Source: Nemertoderma westbladi (taxonomy: Eukaryota > Xenacoelomorpha > Nemertodermatida > Nemertodermatidae). From it: a stretch of 64,000 nt of DNA. Positions 11,555-22,874 of this stretch are shown here, one piece after another. The notes under the pieces are model-generated. The model did no database searches. It was not told where the DNA came from and saw only the letters and a list, made by a program, of their open reading frames with translations. Position numbers and translations under genes: made by a program. Position 1 is the first letter of the stretch, and every line of letters begins with the position of its first letter. The stretch spans positions 1 through 64,000 of the forward strand of contig JAUCBJ010000097.1 of assembly GCA_032718475.1 (NCBI GenBank). Reading direction: 5' to 3'.

Positions 11555-13729
11555 ATAACGGATATAGCTTCTGGATTGCGGTGTAAGCAATCTAGTCGAA
11601 AGTACCGGTCGACCGGAAACCAAGTAGGCCTGACTACCTAACCACCCGGACCGGTACATATAGCAGTACAAGTACAGCAGTATTATTCGATTTTGATAAT
11701 TATAAGCCGGTAGGTCTTAATAATTAATCGGGGACGCCTGGTTTTTATTGGGATTTTACTTAGGCCTATTTCTGTCAGTTTTATTTATTTGTAGGCCAGT
11801 ATTGAGCAGAAGGCGTGTAAGCCCGCTCAGATTGTACAGATAATTTGTAGGCTTGACTGTTGTCTGATTGTTGTTAAGTCTGAACGGATTGCAGTGTGTG
11901 TAGATCATCTGTCCGATAAAGAACGGTTAGGAAGTAGGGGCAGCAAAAGCTGTAAGGTAAACCCCCAACTAAAGAATAAGTCGTACTACTGGGTTAGAAC
12001 GCATACTACCTAATCATTTCGGAGTCTGCATGTCCTGTAGTTTATTTAGGCTTGAGAGTAGTCTGCCATCGTTGAGTCTGTACTTTGTTTGTGTAAGTCT
12101 GTACGGGTAGCGTATAATATTTATTTAGATAATTTGTAGGCTGGATAGTTGTCTGGCTGTTATTAGGTCTGAACGGATTGCAGTGTGTGTAGGGCCTCTG
12201 TCCGATAAAGAACGGTTAGGAAGTAGGGGCAGCCAATGCTGTAAGGTAAACCCCCAACTAAAGAATAAGTCGTACTACTGGGTTAGAACGCATACTACCT
12301 AATCATTTCGGAGTCTGCATGTCCTGTAGTTTATTTAGGCTTGATAGTAGTCTGTCAGTGTTTGGTCTGCATTTTGTTTGAGTGGTTTGTACGCGTAGCG
12401 TAATATTTATTATTCAGAGTTTATGCGATTATTCGCAACATTCATTCCCCAAGTTTGTTCCTACAATAATTGTGTTTGTTATACATACCGTTATAGTTAA
12501 ACTAACCCCGGTACTATACGGGCTGCTCGGCGTAGGTAAAGACTGGTGATTTTGTGCACCGGTCACTCCAGCAGATACCGTGGTTCTTTTAGCTGTTCAA
12601 GTATTTTTAACTACTGATTATTTGTTATACAAGTACTTGTACCTAATTTAGGGTTTAGTGTACAGTACTTTCCGAAAGTAATTAGTGTAGGCATTATATT
12701 TGTGTTGTAAAGTGGTTGATAGGCACGTACGTTAGCTCTATTAACTTCTAGGTAGGAACACTCCGTGATACATAACGTAGTACCTATAGCGATACGGCTA
12801 TAGGTCGTCAGGCGGTGGTATTTTCCTATCTGGACAACGCAGTGTATTTACTACTACGTATTATTTTCAAATACCGCAGTACCCTGTCCGTTGTAATAAC
12901 CAGATTTCTAACCCTTTGTTAGGCTGGTTTGTAGACTTCTTGTAAAATTACCCTGAAAATTCGTATTGTGTGTTTTTTGTAAAATTTTGTGTTTATTTAG
13001 AGATTGTAATCTCACCCGAATTGTAAGTAATTTGTAGTATTAAGTAACTTAGGTAAATTAGTATTATTTGTTTTAGTGTCCTATAAGTAACACTTCACTG
13101 AAAGCGCACCGCTTTGTGTAGTGATTACTCCCCAGAAATAATAACATTTATTTCAAACATTGACAAAACCCATTAAAACGGGTATATATATATTATAAAT
13201 CAAATCTAACGATTTAGAAATAGTAGCCTACCATACAACCATTAGGTCTCAATATCAGTTGGATTACTGCTCAAAAAACGGTAATAAAGTAAGTAAAGTA
13301 ACCAAGTAACCCTAAAATTCAGAAATTCAATTATTTAAAATAATTGATATACCGGTATTTACGATAGGCCTATTATCTTTATTTCTATAAATTTAGGCTG
13401 AAATTATACCGGTACTTTATAATTAATTCTAGTCCAGAATTATAATTATATATACTACAAAACTGTAAGCTGTATACCGGTATTCCAGATAGGCCTATTA
13501 TATATTTATATATATTTGTGCTAAAATTATACCGGTATTCTGTGATAAACCTAGTCTGTAATAATAGTTATATATACTATAAGCATACCGGTATTCTAAT
13601 ATATTATATATATCACGCTACACTGAGTAGCAGTATCGGTAATTAATTACTAGGCTAGCAGTTAATACTGAATTACTAGACTTGCTTGGACTGTAATATA
13701 GCAGTAGGCATTCAACTGTACAACCAAAC
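11555..13729 (+). other. BEL A leader with two tandem repeat blocks
   Basis: No coding frame. Two copies of a 289-bp unit start at 11842 and 12131, each with the motif GAACGGTTAGGAAGTAGGGG and CGTACTACTGGGTTAGAACG. From about 13345 to 13600 lies a second tandem block of about 125 bp per unit, with ATACCGGTAT palindromes and AGGCCTATTAT. The same layout occurs in BEL B. No canonical TGG-starting primer-binding site is obvious just after the LTR. Confidence 0.8.
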
Positions 13730-16700
13730 ATGTCTGACTCACAACAAACATTGTCAGATAGTCTCTTAGAGGGTGTTAGAATGAGTATTAGACTTAGACA
13801 GCGTCTTAAAAGGATCTGTGACCAAGATCAAAGTATGGAACATCCCAGACCAAAGTCTAAGTCCCCTCCTACTGTGCGAAAGATCATCCCTCAAGTAGTA
13901 GTATCAGACCCTAGGCTAGTCCAACATCGTAGGTCTATCATAGGCACTCGAGCTCAGGTCAAGCGGGGCCAAGAAGCAGTGGAACCGCAACAACCCGCGA
14001 GCCAAGAACTTACTTCTCAACGGCCTGATAGCTCCAGTAGTTCGGATACTGTTGAGCGGACGCCCGAACGCGGAGCGAAGATGGCGGATAAGGTTTATGA
14101 TGAGCGGCCAACCTATGAAGAATCAACCGACGCCACTTCTTCTCAAGAAGAAAGCGAAGTGACAGCAGAGAAACCGCATAAGAGGGATGCTATTGACATC
14201 TATCTGTCAGACTATCAACGCTTTGTAGGAGATGAAGAGTTGAGGAGAAGGCTGGAGGGGCTTAGCCCTAATAGTGAAGGAACCAAGCTTGTGCTGGACG
14301 CAATCGATGCGGAAATGTTAGCTGCGAACCAAGCTAAATTTGATGAACAACTCCGCCTGACACGAGTCCAAGAAGAACAAGTAAAGAAAAAACGTATAGA
14401 AGACAGAAAGAAAGCAGCAGTAGCAGCTGCCGAAGCGGAAAGGAAAGCAGCCGAAGAGGAAAGTAAAGCAGCCGAGATGGAAAGAAAAGCGGCAGCGACA
14501 GCAGCAGAAGCAAAGGCGGCAGCGGCAGAGGCAAAAGCGGCAGCGACAGCGGCAGAGGCAGAAGCGAAAAGAAAAGCAGCCGAAATGAAAAGAAAAGCGG
14601 AAATGGCAGTGGCAGAAGCAGAACGTAGAGCGGCGGAAGAAATCACACAATTAGAATTGGAAAACATTCAGGAGAATCAAGACTGCATAAATACACAGTT
14701 AACAGCTAGTAATATGCAGATGATGAATCGATCTACTCCCAAAAGACAGGGATATACATCATCTGAGGAAGGCGATACCACCGATACTGAAGGCAAAGGA
14801 AATAGATCTCGTCTAAGCAGACGTAAAAGAATGTTCCACCATCAGAAATTGCCTGATTTGCCTCCAGCTGTTAGAAGGCAACTAAATAACACCAACTTAG
14901 GTAGTACAGAGCCCACAGACCAAATAATTAAAATAGAAAGACTCCCTACTATAATAGATGAGCCTGAAATAATTAGGCCTGTTCTTGAAATCACCCCTTC
15001 GGTGATAGACACACCTGTGCTCCCTGAAACTACCTCTAAATTCCCTCTGCATAGCACTAAGCTACCTGTGCCCAGTAGAACGGCCCAGGAGACAGTTCAG
15101 GTCCTGGACCCCGAGCGAAATATTCATGATTTGTCGCCCGTTGTCCCTCGTCCGCCCGCTACAACGTTGGCGACTCCCGCTTCGGCGGTCGAATGGGTAG
15201 ACGAGAGACGGCGGGGGATGGATCTCCTGCTCGGGCAGATGCAGGAGACTGTTCAGCAATTCAAGGGCACAGTAAGGGAAAGTAGACTAGAGTTGCAAGA
15301 AGTGCAGCAAAGTATCGCGCTAGAACGCGATAAATTAGTAAATACACAAAGGGGTATACCACCACCCTCGGTAACAATGTGTCAACCTGTTAGGTCTGAA
15401 GTATCTCATGCGCAAGGTGTGGAGCCTACACGCATATATACTGCTAGCGAAGTAGAAACTCCTATAGTGAACCTTATTAAGGGTAATTATAGACCTGTTG
15501 ATAATGACATTCCCTATAGACCTGATCATAATCCGAGAAATTTATATACCGATAACTCGATATTAAATAACACGATGGCCCAAGAAAGTTTTACGCGTCA
15601 AATGGCTAGAACCGAAGCCCGGCAAGCGGTAAAGGTGGGAGAGATCGTCAAGTTCAATGGAGATGAGATGAAATGGTTACCTTTTAATGAATATTACAAA
15701 GATAACATACAGAACTCTGTACTATCTAATGGAGAGAAACTTAGATTCCTCATAGAGTGCTTGGAAGGATCTCCCAAGTTAATGGCGTTAAAGTTTATTG
15801 GACATCCAGACGGATTAAGACAAGTTTGGGATACACTAAACATCAGGTATGGTAATAGAACTAACATAGCTAGGTATTTATATGCGAAATTAATGGCGCC
15901 CCGAAAGTTTCTTAGCAGCGGGATTATAGAGTTTTCCGATGAGATTCAGGAGATCTGTAGTCAACTAGATTGGTTAGGTAAGTCTCATGAATACCAGAAT
16001 TCTATGGTTGTAGGAGCCTTAGCATCTACTTTGCCCAAGGGTGGAGTAGGTACACGCTGGGACAAGAAGGTGTTATATATGATGGAACAACAACAACGAG
16101 ACCCTACCATGGCTGATCTCATGTCATTCTTGGATAGCGAGGTGAAATTACAGCTCATAAAGCAGTCCAGAGAGAAGACAGCGGAAAGTAAGGTAAGTGA
16201 GAAACCCGTTTCTAGGAGAAGGGTAACACCAGTATGTTATACCGACGACGGTGAAAGCCAAACTTCTCAAGGAGAGGACAGCGGGAAAGACACTGACAGA
16301 TCTTATTATGTCAATAAAATGCCTAAAGATCAGGTAAGTAAATCCAAGTCTCGACCCAATGACAGAAGGGAACCGGTACAAAAAACCCCTCCTACGTCTC
16401 CTAAAAGAATTCAGGTGAGAAAGCCCGAGGAAAGAACAAGTGTGCACCACATAGCACAGGTTAAAGTAAGTAACATCAAGCCGAAATGTGTGCTGTGCGA
16501 CGGGCCCCACCGTTTGAATGCGTGTGATAAATTCCTGAGGAAATCACTAAAGGATAGACGTGAAGTCATGTGGGATAAGCGGTTGTGTTATAATTGCCTC
16601 AGACGAGGACACCAACGGCGAACCTGTTACTCCGACGCAAGGTGTGCAAAGTGCGGCGCAAAACATCATATCTTGTTGCACACGGAATTCGAACGAAACA

Positions 16701-18226
16701 GCCCGAGTCAGGTAAGTGAGTCCGAACTACATGTCCAATTCAGTGATGTGAACGACACTGATCAATCTGAGATGGAAGGATTCTATACGGACGAGTTCTC
16801 CGACCAAAACGAATCCTGTTACCTAATAAACACCACCGCAGTGTATCGAGCACTCATGCATGAGAAAGACACAGACAGCGACCTTACCTTAACTACTTCT
16901 GATCAACAACCATCTTGGAAAGCGCCAACTTCCAATATAGGAATCCGAGAATTTCCTGTAGTCCAGTTACGGGTCCACGGACCTCAGAAGAGCTATATAG
17001 TGAACGCCCTCCTGGACTCCGGTAGCACAGGAACATTCATCGATAAAGAACTAGCCGAAGTCATCTTTGCTGGACAACCCAAGTTCCGAACCAAGCTAAA
17101 CATGTCAGGGATCATGCAGGTTTGGAATTCTACTGTAGCTGCCGACTATTATATAGGTGAGTTGTCCACTCCACAGGATAAACTAGGAGAATACAGTATA
17201 AGGTCAGTCAAAATGGTGGCAATAAAGAACTTCGCTACCACCCAAGTGGAACCTTATAATTGGGACGAAGATGATCATGCCCAACAACTTAACATCCCTA
17301 GATTCGACACCGATTATCCTGGAGTACAAATATTAATCGGTCAAAACGCGCATGAGGCGCTGGAGACATTAGAGAAACGACCTACTCAACCGCAACCACT
17401 TCAGACCTATGCGGTAAGAACTAGAGTAGGTTGGTACCTTACTGGACCTTCCCGTAGAACGCTCAGGGAAAGACTGCTTCAAGATCGCGTCTGCCAGGTG
17501 AGTGAATGGGAAGACGATACTAGTGAGGGAGACGACCCAACTGAGGGAACACCACACTCCTCAGATAATGACAATCTTAGCTCCAATGTAGATCAATGGA
17601 GATATTGCCCCAAGAAGTTTAATCCAACTGACATCGCTTCCAGAGGAGCAACTCCTCAAGAACTGACAGATACTACAGACCGGTTAGGTGAACCCGACTT
17701 CCTGAGTAAGGAGGATGAATGGCCTCCCCATCTTACTCCGACTGAGATTAGACCAGCCAAGGGAGCGGAGAAAGTCAAACCTAAAACCCGGACGGGTGGA
17801 TCGGAGTTATTTGAACCCGGGATAGATCTGTCGGTATTACATATTGCCAGGGACGACGCCGTGGATCTGGACCTCCCCACCGCGAGTGGATCCTTCATGA
17901 AGATCAGAGAGAGCGATTGGAGCTCTGGAACATCAGACGTCTCGCAGGGACTCTCACCTCTCCTGCAGGGAGCGACGGACCACTATAGCTCCTGGAATCG
18001 GCTTTGTAAGGCCGTCGTGTACTTAGAGCGATGTTTCTATCGTCACTATTCCAGGACGAAGAGGAAACCTGGAATTGTATTCGGGATGCAGCGACTCAAT
18101 CACCCAGTCGGTCGTTTGTGTTTACCGGAAGGGAATGGAGGACTCTCCGGAAACTGTGGAAGGCAAGATTCTCTTCCCACGACCACCTCCCTAATCCTTC
18201 AAACATCTAGGGACTCCATAACGTAA
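13730..18226 (+). CDS. BEL A Gag-protease polyprotein, RT and integrase deleted
   Basis: 1498 codons without a stop. N-terminal region is polar; residues about 205-310 form an Ala/Glu/Lys-rich predicted coiled coil; residues about 635-790 match the Pao-type gag region (KVGEIVKFNGDEMKWLPF). Zinc knuckles follow: CVLCDGPHRLNAC about 920, CYNCLRRGHQRRTC about 953, then CAKCGAKHH. The aspartic protease active site LLDSGSTGTF is near 1093. After SSDNDN (about 1280) the frame jumps to a short remnant of the region after RNase H (DQWRYCPKKFNPTDIASRG), and near residue 1445 it jumps again to the integrase C-terminal tail (KPGIVF ... LNHPVGRLCL). The protein can at most build particles and cleave them; copying would need BEL B-like partners. 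The start is the first ATG after the leader and matches the start of BEL B. Confidence 0.9.
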   Translation: MSDSQQTLSDSLLEGVRMSIRLRQRLKRICDQDQSMEHPRPKSKSPPTVRKIIPQVVVSDPRLVQHRRSIIGTRAQVKRGQEAVEPQQPASQELTSQRPDSSSSSDTVERTPERGAKMADKVYDERPTYEESTDATSSQEESEVTAEKPHKRDAIDIYLSDYQRFVGDEELRRRLEGLSPNSEGTKLVLDAIDAEMLAANQAKFDEQLRLTRVQEEQVKKKRIEDRKKAAVAAAEAERKAAEEESKAAEMERKAAATAAEAKAAAAEAKAAATAAEAEAKRKAAEMKRKAEMAVAEAERRAAEEITQLELENIQENQDCINTQLTASNMQMMNRSTPKRQGYTSSEEGDTTDTEGKGNRSRLSRRKRMFHHQKLPDLPPAVRRQLNNTNLGSTEPTDQIIKIERLPTIIDEPEIIRPVLEITPSVIDTPVLPETTSKFPLHSTKLPVPSRTAQETVQVLDPERNIHDLSPVVPRPPATTLATPASAVEWVDERRRGMDLLLGQMQETVQQFKGTVRESRLELQEVQQSIALERDKLVNTQRGIPPPSVTMCQPVRSEVSHAQGVEPTRIYTASEVETPIVNLIKGNYRPVDNDIPYRPDHNPRNLYTDNSILNNTMAQESFTRQMARTEARQAVKVGEIVKFNGDEMKWLPFNEYYKDNIQNSVLSNGEKLRFLIECLEGSPKLMALKFIGHPDGLRQVWDTLNIRYGNRTNIARYLYAKLMAPRKFLSSGIIEFSDEIQEICSQLDWLGKSHEYQNSMVVGALASTLPKGGVGTRWDKKVLYMMEQQQRDPTMADLMSFLDSEVKLQLIKQSREKTAESKVSEKPVSRRRVTPVCYTDDGESQTSQGEDSGKDTDRSYYVNKMPKDQVSKSKSRPNDRREPVQKTPPTSPKRIQVRKPEERTSVHHIAQVKVSNIKPKCVLCDGPHRLNACDKFLRKSLKDRREVMWDKRLCYNCLRRGHQRRTCYSDARCAKCGAKHHILLHTEFERNSPSQVSESELHVQFSDVNDTDQSEMEGFYTDEFSDQNESCYLINTTAVYRALMHEKDTDSDLTLTTSDQQPSWKAPTSNIGIREFPVVQLRVHGPQKSYIVNALLDSGSTGTFIDKELAEVIFAGQPKFRTKLNMSGIMQVWNSTVAADYYIGELSTPQDKLGEYSIRSVKMVAIKNFATTQVEPYNWDEDDHAQQLNIPRFDTDYPGVQILIGQNAHEALETLEKRPTQPQPLQTYAVRTRVGWYLTGPSRRTLRERLLQDRVCQVSEWEDDTSEGDDPTEGTPHSSDNDNLSSNVDQWRYCPKKFNPTDIASRGATPQELTDTTDRLGEPDFLSKEDEWPPHLTPTEIRPAKGAEKVKPKTRTGGSELFEPGIDLSVLHIARDDAVDLDLPTASGSFMKIRESDWSSGTSDVSQGLSPLLQGATDHYSSWNRLCKAVVYLERCFYRHYSRTKRKPGIVFGMQRLNHPVGRLCLPEGNGGLSGNCGRQDSLPTTTSLILQTSRDSIT

Positions 18227-19882
18227 CAACATATGGAGTGGGTGTGTGACTCTATTATTTTATATTATTTTATTATTTTTATATTTATGTATGTATTACT
18301 ATGTAATTTTATTATAATCGTTTTATTTAATTTTATTTAGTAGAATATTATTTAGCGATTATTTAGTAGAATAGTGCAATATATTCGTGTTTATTGCGTA
18401 CGTAATTACTTATATTATATTTAGTGCGACGGCGAGAAATAATTCTTTTCCTCCTTCCTTACTGTCCGTATTACATTACAAATACGTAACTACAGTAAGA
18501 TGAAATGTCCGTACTTATTAAAGTACAATAAAGCCACTACTATATTCAAGTATTATTGGTAGGCAGAGTATTAGGAATGCAAAGTTCAGATCCTCGTGTC
18601 TCGGCTAAACCAAGCTCTGGGTAGACCTTGGAAACGACTTGCCTCTTCACACTGACATTGCTTCGTGCGATATTGCTCTCATACCGTATATTAAATAATA
18701 CATATAGTAGCGTGATGTCCCTTTAACAGTAGCGTATAACGCAAAATAAATCTGTTAAACCCTTTGACCATCTGTAATTCTAGTCGATTAAGATATCGCG
18801 GCACCCACCGATATACTTGAAAGACAAATTCTAGAATCAGTGGTTAACGTCCCCAGACAAGTTCTGGAATAAATCGGTGCCCATCTCAAATATTAATTAT
18901 TTAATATTTGCAAATCTAATAAATCAAAATCTGTAAAATTCAGATCCTTCAACAATTCTAGTCAATTAAGATATCGTAGCATTTACCGATATTCTTAAAA
19001 AGACAATTGTCATAGAATTAAGGATCTTGTGTCCCCAGACATGTTCTAGAATCAAAATATGTCAATTTAATTATCAAATAATAAAATTTCAGGGAATAAA
19101 TTTAAATTCATGCCTTTTAATGAATTTAATAAATTGCCATTTTTACGCAATTTATAACATTCCCAAAATTCCATTAATTAATAGATCAAGGGAGCGGAGA
19201 TTTATCTTATTATGCGTATGAGTGTGCGAAAGTCTCCCAAACATAGTCAATAGCCGATAAAATTCATAAAGTCATGTATAAAACAGGACATTGACCATTA
19301 AAGAATTACTATTAAATAACATCCCAGATCTGTATGCATTGGAATTACCCTAATTCTACCGCTAGCTTTGCATAATGTCACCATAGCAACAACCACGCTA
19401 GAATTAGAATTGAGTTAAAAGAACAATAGAAAGCTTGTCCCATTGAATAGCATAGGGAATAAATAGCGCACTGCTAGTATCCAAGGATACATAATAATAC
19501 AGTGACATTCTGGAAGGCATTGACTAACGGACAAATGGCCCGAGTGTGTGTAATTTGTGACAAGTTGTGTGTGGTATTTGTGAGTTTATAGGCGAATGTT
19601 ACTACTAAGGTGTGTTTACAGTAGCGAGTCGCAATTGTGAAAGTAACCCTAACTCTCCAGTAAGAACCTGAGGTGTATCTAAGCCTTTGGGACGGACAGT
19701 CGAGTGACTTGTGCCGGTTGTCGTTGTCGTTGTGCGGCTACGTCGTTGGCGAAAGTACAGCGGCGACGACACATCGGCGCTGAGGATCTCGCACTGTCCG
19801 GGGGCTGATTGGGGTAGGCAGCGACGCTCGCTAGCCTAAATATAAACTCCTTATAATATGGATAAACTCATATATAGCAGAT
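18227..19882 (+). other. BEL A region after Gag ORF, non-coding
   Basis: The first ~490 bases match BEL B (63536-64000), including AATAAA at 18527. A diverged tandem duplication follows: ATTCTAGTC(G/A)ATTAAGATATCG at about 18776 and 18955, each followed by GTCCCCAGACA. From about 19530 to 19840 the sequence is GC-richer and unrelated to BEL B as far as visible. No intact gene. Confidence 0.7.
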
Positions 19883-20188
19883 ATGACGGAGTTGATAGAA
19901 GATGGTCTTGGTATCGGGGAGTGATATACTCTACTTTTACAAGCGTTTGTTGATAGCTTAATACGCGGCGACGTTAGTCCAACTGCTGCGGAGGACTATG
20001 GTCGTTATATCGAACCGCCAATGTCCCAAGAGCAGCTCACGCGTGAGTTGGACTATAGAAAATTCGCTGCTCGATATACGCAGCGTAATGGTACGTATAT
20101 GGGCTTCTTAACCACTGGTCATCCTATCGATTTACACAATACGGACTATGTCGACTATATATCCTGCCCAGCGGAGTCGGAACCATAA
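19883..20188 (+). pseudogene. Decayed third ORF of BEL A, unknown function
   Basis: From an ATG at 19883, one frame runs 102 codons to TAA at 20186 with a single TGA after codon 13. The downstream part is rich in charged and aromatic residues (for example YGRYIEPPMSQEQLTREL) and does not look like random translation. No family recognised, and no signal peptide or membrane segment that would suggest an envelope protein. BEL B's matching region is beyond the window. Confidence 0.4.
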
Positions 20189-20879
20189 ACTGAAATTCGA
20201 ATGCGAAAATTCTATTCGAAATCGACTCGAAAGAAAAGACACTAAAGAAACAAATGGACGCGGTAACTCCAACGTATATTTGGAATTCTTGATAGAAGCA
20301 TTGTAACAACAAATAAATATCACCCGCGTTTCCCCTACCAGACGTGCGTCTTTGGTATTATTACGATAAATGCCCTAGACCCAGCCAATAAACGGAAAGA
20401 CATAAACATCCACGGAAACGTTGTTTTAAACACAGTTGTACTCGTTATATTTACTGGAGTTTCGAGCGAAACTTGTTTGACGTATCACCTATGCTCACTC
20501 GGCTCGAACGATCCTGGAGTAAACCTACGATCAGAGTCCCGGAATACTCGGTCAAACCTCCTCATTCCTTAGTTGGACCTCAGACCTGCGATCCTGGTGG
20601 TGTCGCGGATCCTCGCGGACTGTATTCACTGTTCAAAGATCTAGTGCTACCCTAACAATTAATCGGTAACACTCCGACAGTGATTTCTAGCTAGCCGCCC
20701 ATCTTACCTAGCCGGATTGTGACGCGGACACCTAATATCACTATCCAACCGTATGGTCGTCCCCGTTTAACGCGATACAACCCCTCATCAAGGTGAAGGA
20801 GAGCGTTGTACGAAACGAGTTAAACGCTATTCTATAAAGATCAAAAAAGAAACCTGCGTTTGTTCAGATAAACGTAAGT

Positions 20880-21075
20880 TATAACAGTAAGTCCAATCGA
20901 TAAACGAATTGGCCTTATCTCAATTCGATTGGGAAATCCAGAATCTCTAAGAAGTTATCGAACTTGGACGATCCTATTCTCTGCGAGAGTTTTTGGATGA
21001 ACGTATCCAGCTACGAGCGGAGGAAAATCAGCTCGAGGAGAGCATAGCGAAACGGCAGATACCTCGACCATAATC
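20880..21075 (+). pseudogene. Second decayed ORF remnant in BEL A, coiled-coil-like
   Basis: A frame with one TAA (about 20950) reads FDWEIQNL, stop, EVIELGRSYSLREFLDERIQ, then LRAEENQLEESIAKRQI to a stop at about 21073. The pattern is helical and charged. It may be the far part of the same lost gene as 19883-20188. Function unknown. Confidence 0.35.
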
Positions 21076-21278
21076 CTACACCTTCTGATGCAATCATATT
21101 GCACCCTTCACCCAGGAGTTATGGCCCTCCTAGTAAAGTGGCTCCCCCAAAGAGAAAAAGACTCTTGCTAGCCTCAAAAAACTGCGTAAACGCCGTCTGC
21201 GTAAGAAAGACTAACTGTTTAGAGTATCTTTATATTTTAGAAACTGTGATTTGTTATATTTTATAGACTTAAATCCCA

Positions 21279-21292
21279 TTTTCTGGGAGCGG
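21279..21292 (+). other. BEL A polypurine tract
   Basis: TTTTCTGGGAGCGG directly precedes the TGTAAAAGC start of the 3' LTR; GGGAGCGG is the likely plus-strand primer. Confidence 0.6.
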
Positions 21293-22306
21293 TGTAAAAG
21301 CTTTTGCGTAATTAGCCGGTTATTTTCCCGTAAAGTACTCTGTAGTTGGTTTACCAGGCATAAAAAGGCCGTGTCCTTACTGTACTGGTGTTTTAAAGGA
21401 CATAAAAGTCATTTCTTCTGTATGTGTACTTTAAAGGACATAATCCGTAATTTCGTGACGCAATAGCTGGATACTCTTGAAAACAGTGTCGCTACCATGA
21501 CGACGGCTAGCAGCTGATATTGCCACGTCGACAGTTCTTTGTTTCTTTGTTCTCTCGTTGTTCGGTTAACCAATCAGAGCGTTTTTATGGCTCTTGTACA
21601 GAAATTTCCGAGAAATCACGTAATGCATTATGGGCAGTGTTATCATTCAGTCCTGAGCCAAGGAAGAACGGCTTTGGAGTATTTTGTGCTTTTCTGCTTT
21701 AGCCTTACACTAGTAGGCTTAATTATAAGGACATATATCCGTTATCTGGGTAACTCAATGTTATCTGCACTGGTTAACACTGGTTAACTGGCCCATACTG
21801 TGCAACTTAACTTAACATTACTGCTTTGCTGTCGGTTATTCATTATATTTGTTGATGAATTATTATATTTGGAATAACGAGAAATAACCCCGAAACCCAA
21901 TATTCTTGATATACCGAAGGTAAGAGAGAAAGGTTACATATAACGATTGCGACTTATGTTAAAGTGGTTTGAAGTGAATCTAATGTTATTTGATAGACCC
22001 TACATGAGTCGGTCTGTGTTCCTTTTATATGTGACTAAAATCAGTGAAGATCGGCAGATTAGTGTGCAGTATTGTGCAGCATTGTGTATGAGTGAGACTG
22101 ATAACGAAGCATTTCCTAAAGAATGCGCCATATATGTGAATTGTAACTAAGCCATATAGTTGTGAGTAGTTTAAGTCATAACTCTGTTTATATAGACAGA
22201 GCGCCACGTCCTAAAGGAACTGTTAATATTCCCCGAAGGTGAATAATATTGTCAGAGATTATATAATACTGTCAGTCGAATAATACATTAGGCTTACATA
22301 GCAATA
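21293..22306 (+). repeat. BEL A 3' LTR, first part
   Basis: 1014 bases matching 10366-11379, interrupted after TA at 22305-22306 by the CACTA-like insertion. It resumes at 27041. Confidence 0.93.
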
Positions 22307-22318
22307 CACTCTAAAAAA
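22307..22318 (+). repeat. Left terminal inverted repeat CACTCTAAAAAA
   Basis: Perfect inverted match of 12 bases to 27027-27038; TA precedes it at 22305-22306. Confidence 0.9.
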
Positions 22319-22786
22319 TAATTTGGCAATCTGCAAAAAAAAATAAGGAAACTGCCAAGATAATCATGCCAAAAAATAGGCACAATATACGTTGGCAAAT
22401 TGGCATGATTATCTTGTCAAATTATATTACTAAAATATTTGGTGTAATTGCCAAAAATATCTGGCGATCAAAGCAAGATATTTAAGCAAGTTAACCAGAT
22501 ACCAAGCGAAATTGCTCAAAGGTAATTGCAAAAAAACTGACCAGATTCAACGTTTATTTACCAAGATGTATCAGATGTACTTTACAAGATATAAAACTAA
22601 TAACACTGACACTTTATTTATTCATTCATAGGTGGTTAAATTACAAAATTATACTGCCAAAAAAGTTACTACTGAGAAATAAAACAAACAAACTAATTAA
22701 TATAAAACCTACTAATTATTAAAAACCTTAGAAACATTTAAAAATAACTATTTATTACAGTTATATCACAGTTAAAGTTATAGCAC

Positions 22787-22874
22787 TTTATTATAGTTAA
22801 ACAGTACGAGTCGGTTTACTCGCCGAGCGCAGCGAGGCAATTAAAGTAGACGAGTACTGTTTTCCTATAACGTG
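22787..22874. repeat. Imperfect palindrome with CCGAGCG/AGCGAGG core
   Basis: Arms containing AACAGTACGAGTCGGTTTACT and its near complement on the right flank a core GCCGAGCGCAGCGAGGC. The same core occurs at 30244-30362 and 33840-33936. Confidence 0.7.

Noticed and set aside
14215-14667. Ala/Ser-rich - strand frames opposite BEL A Gag (and 49104-49541 in BEL B)
   Set aside because: Shadows of the low-complexity Ala/Glu/Lys coding stretch on the + strand.
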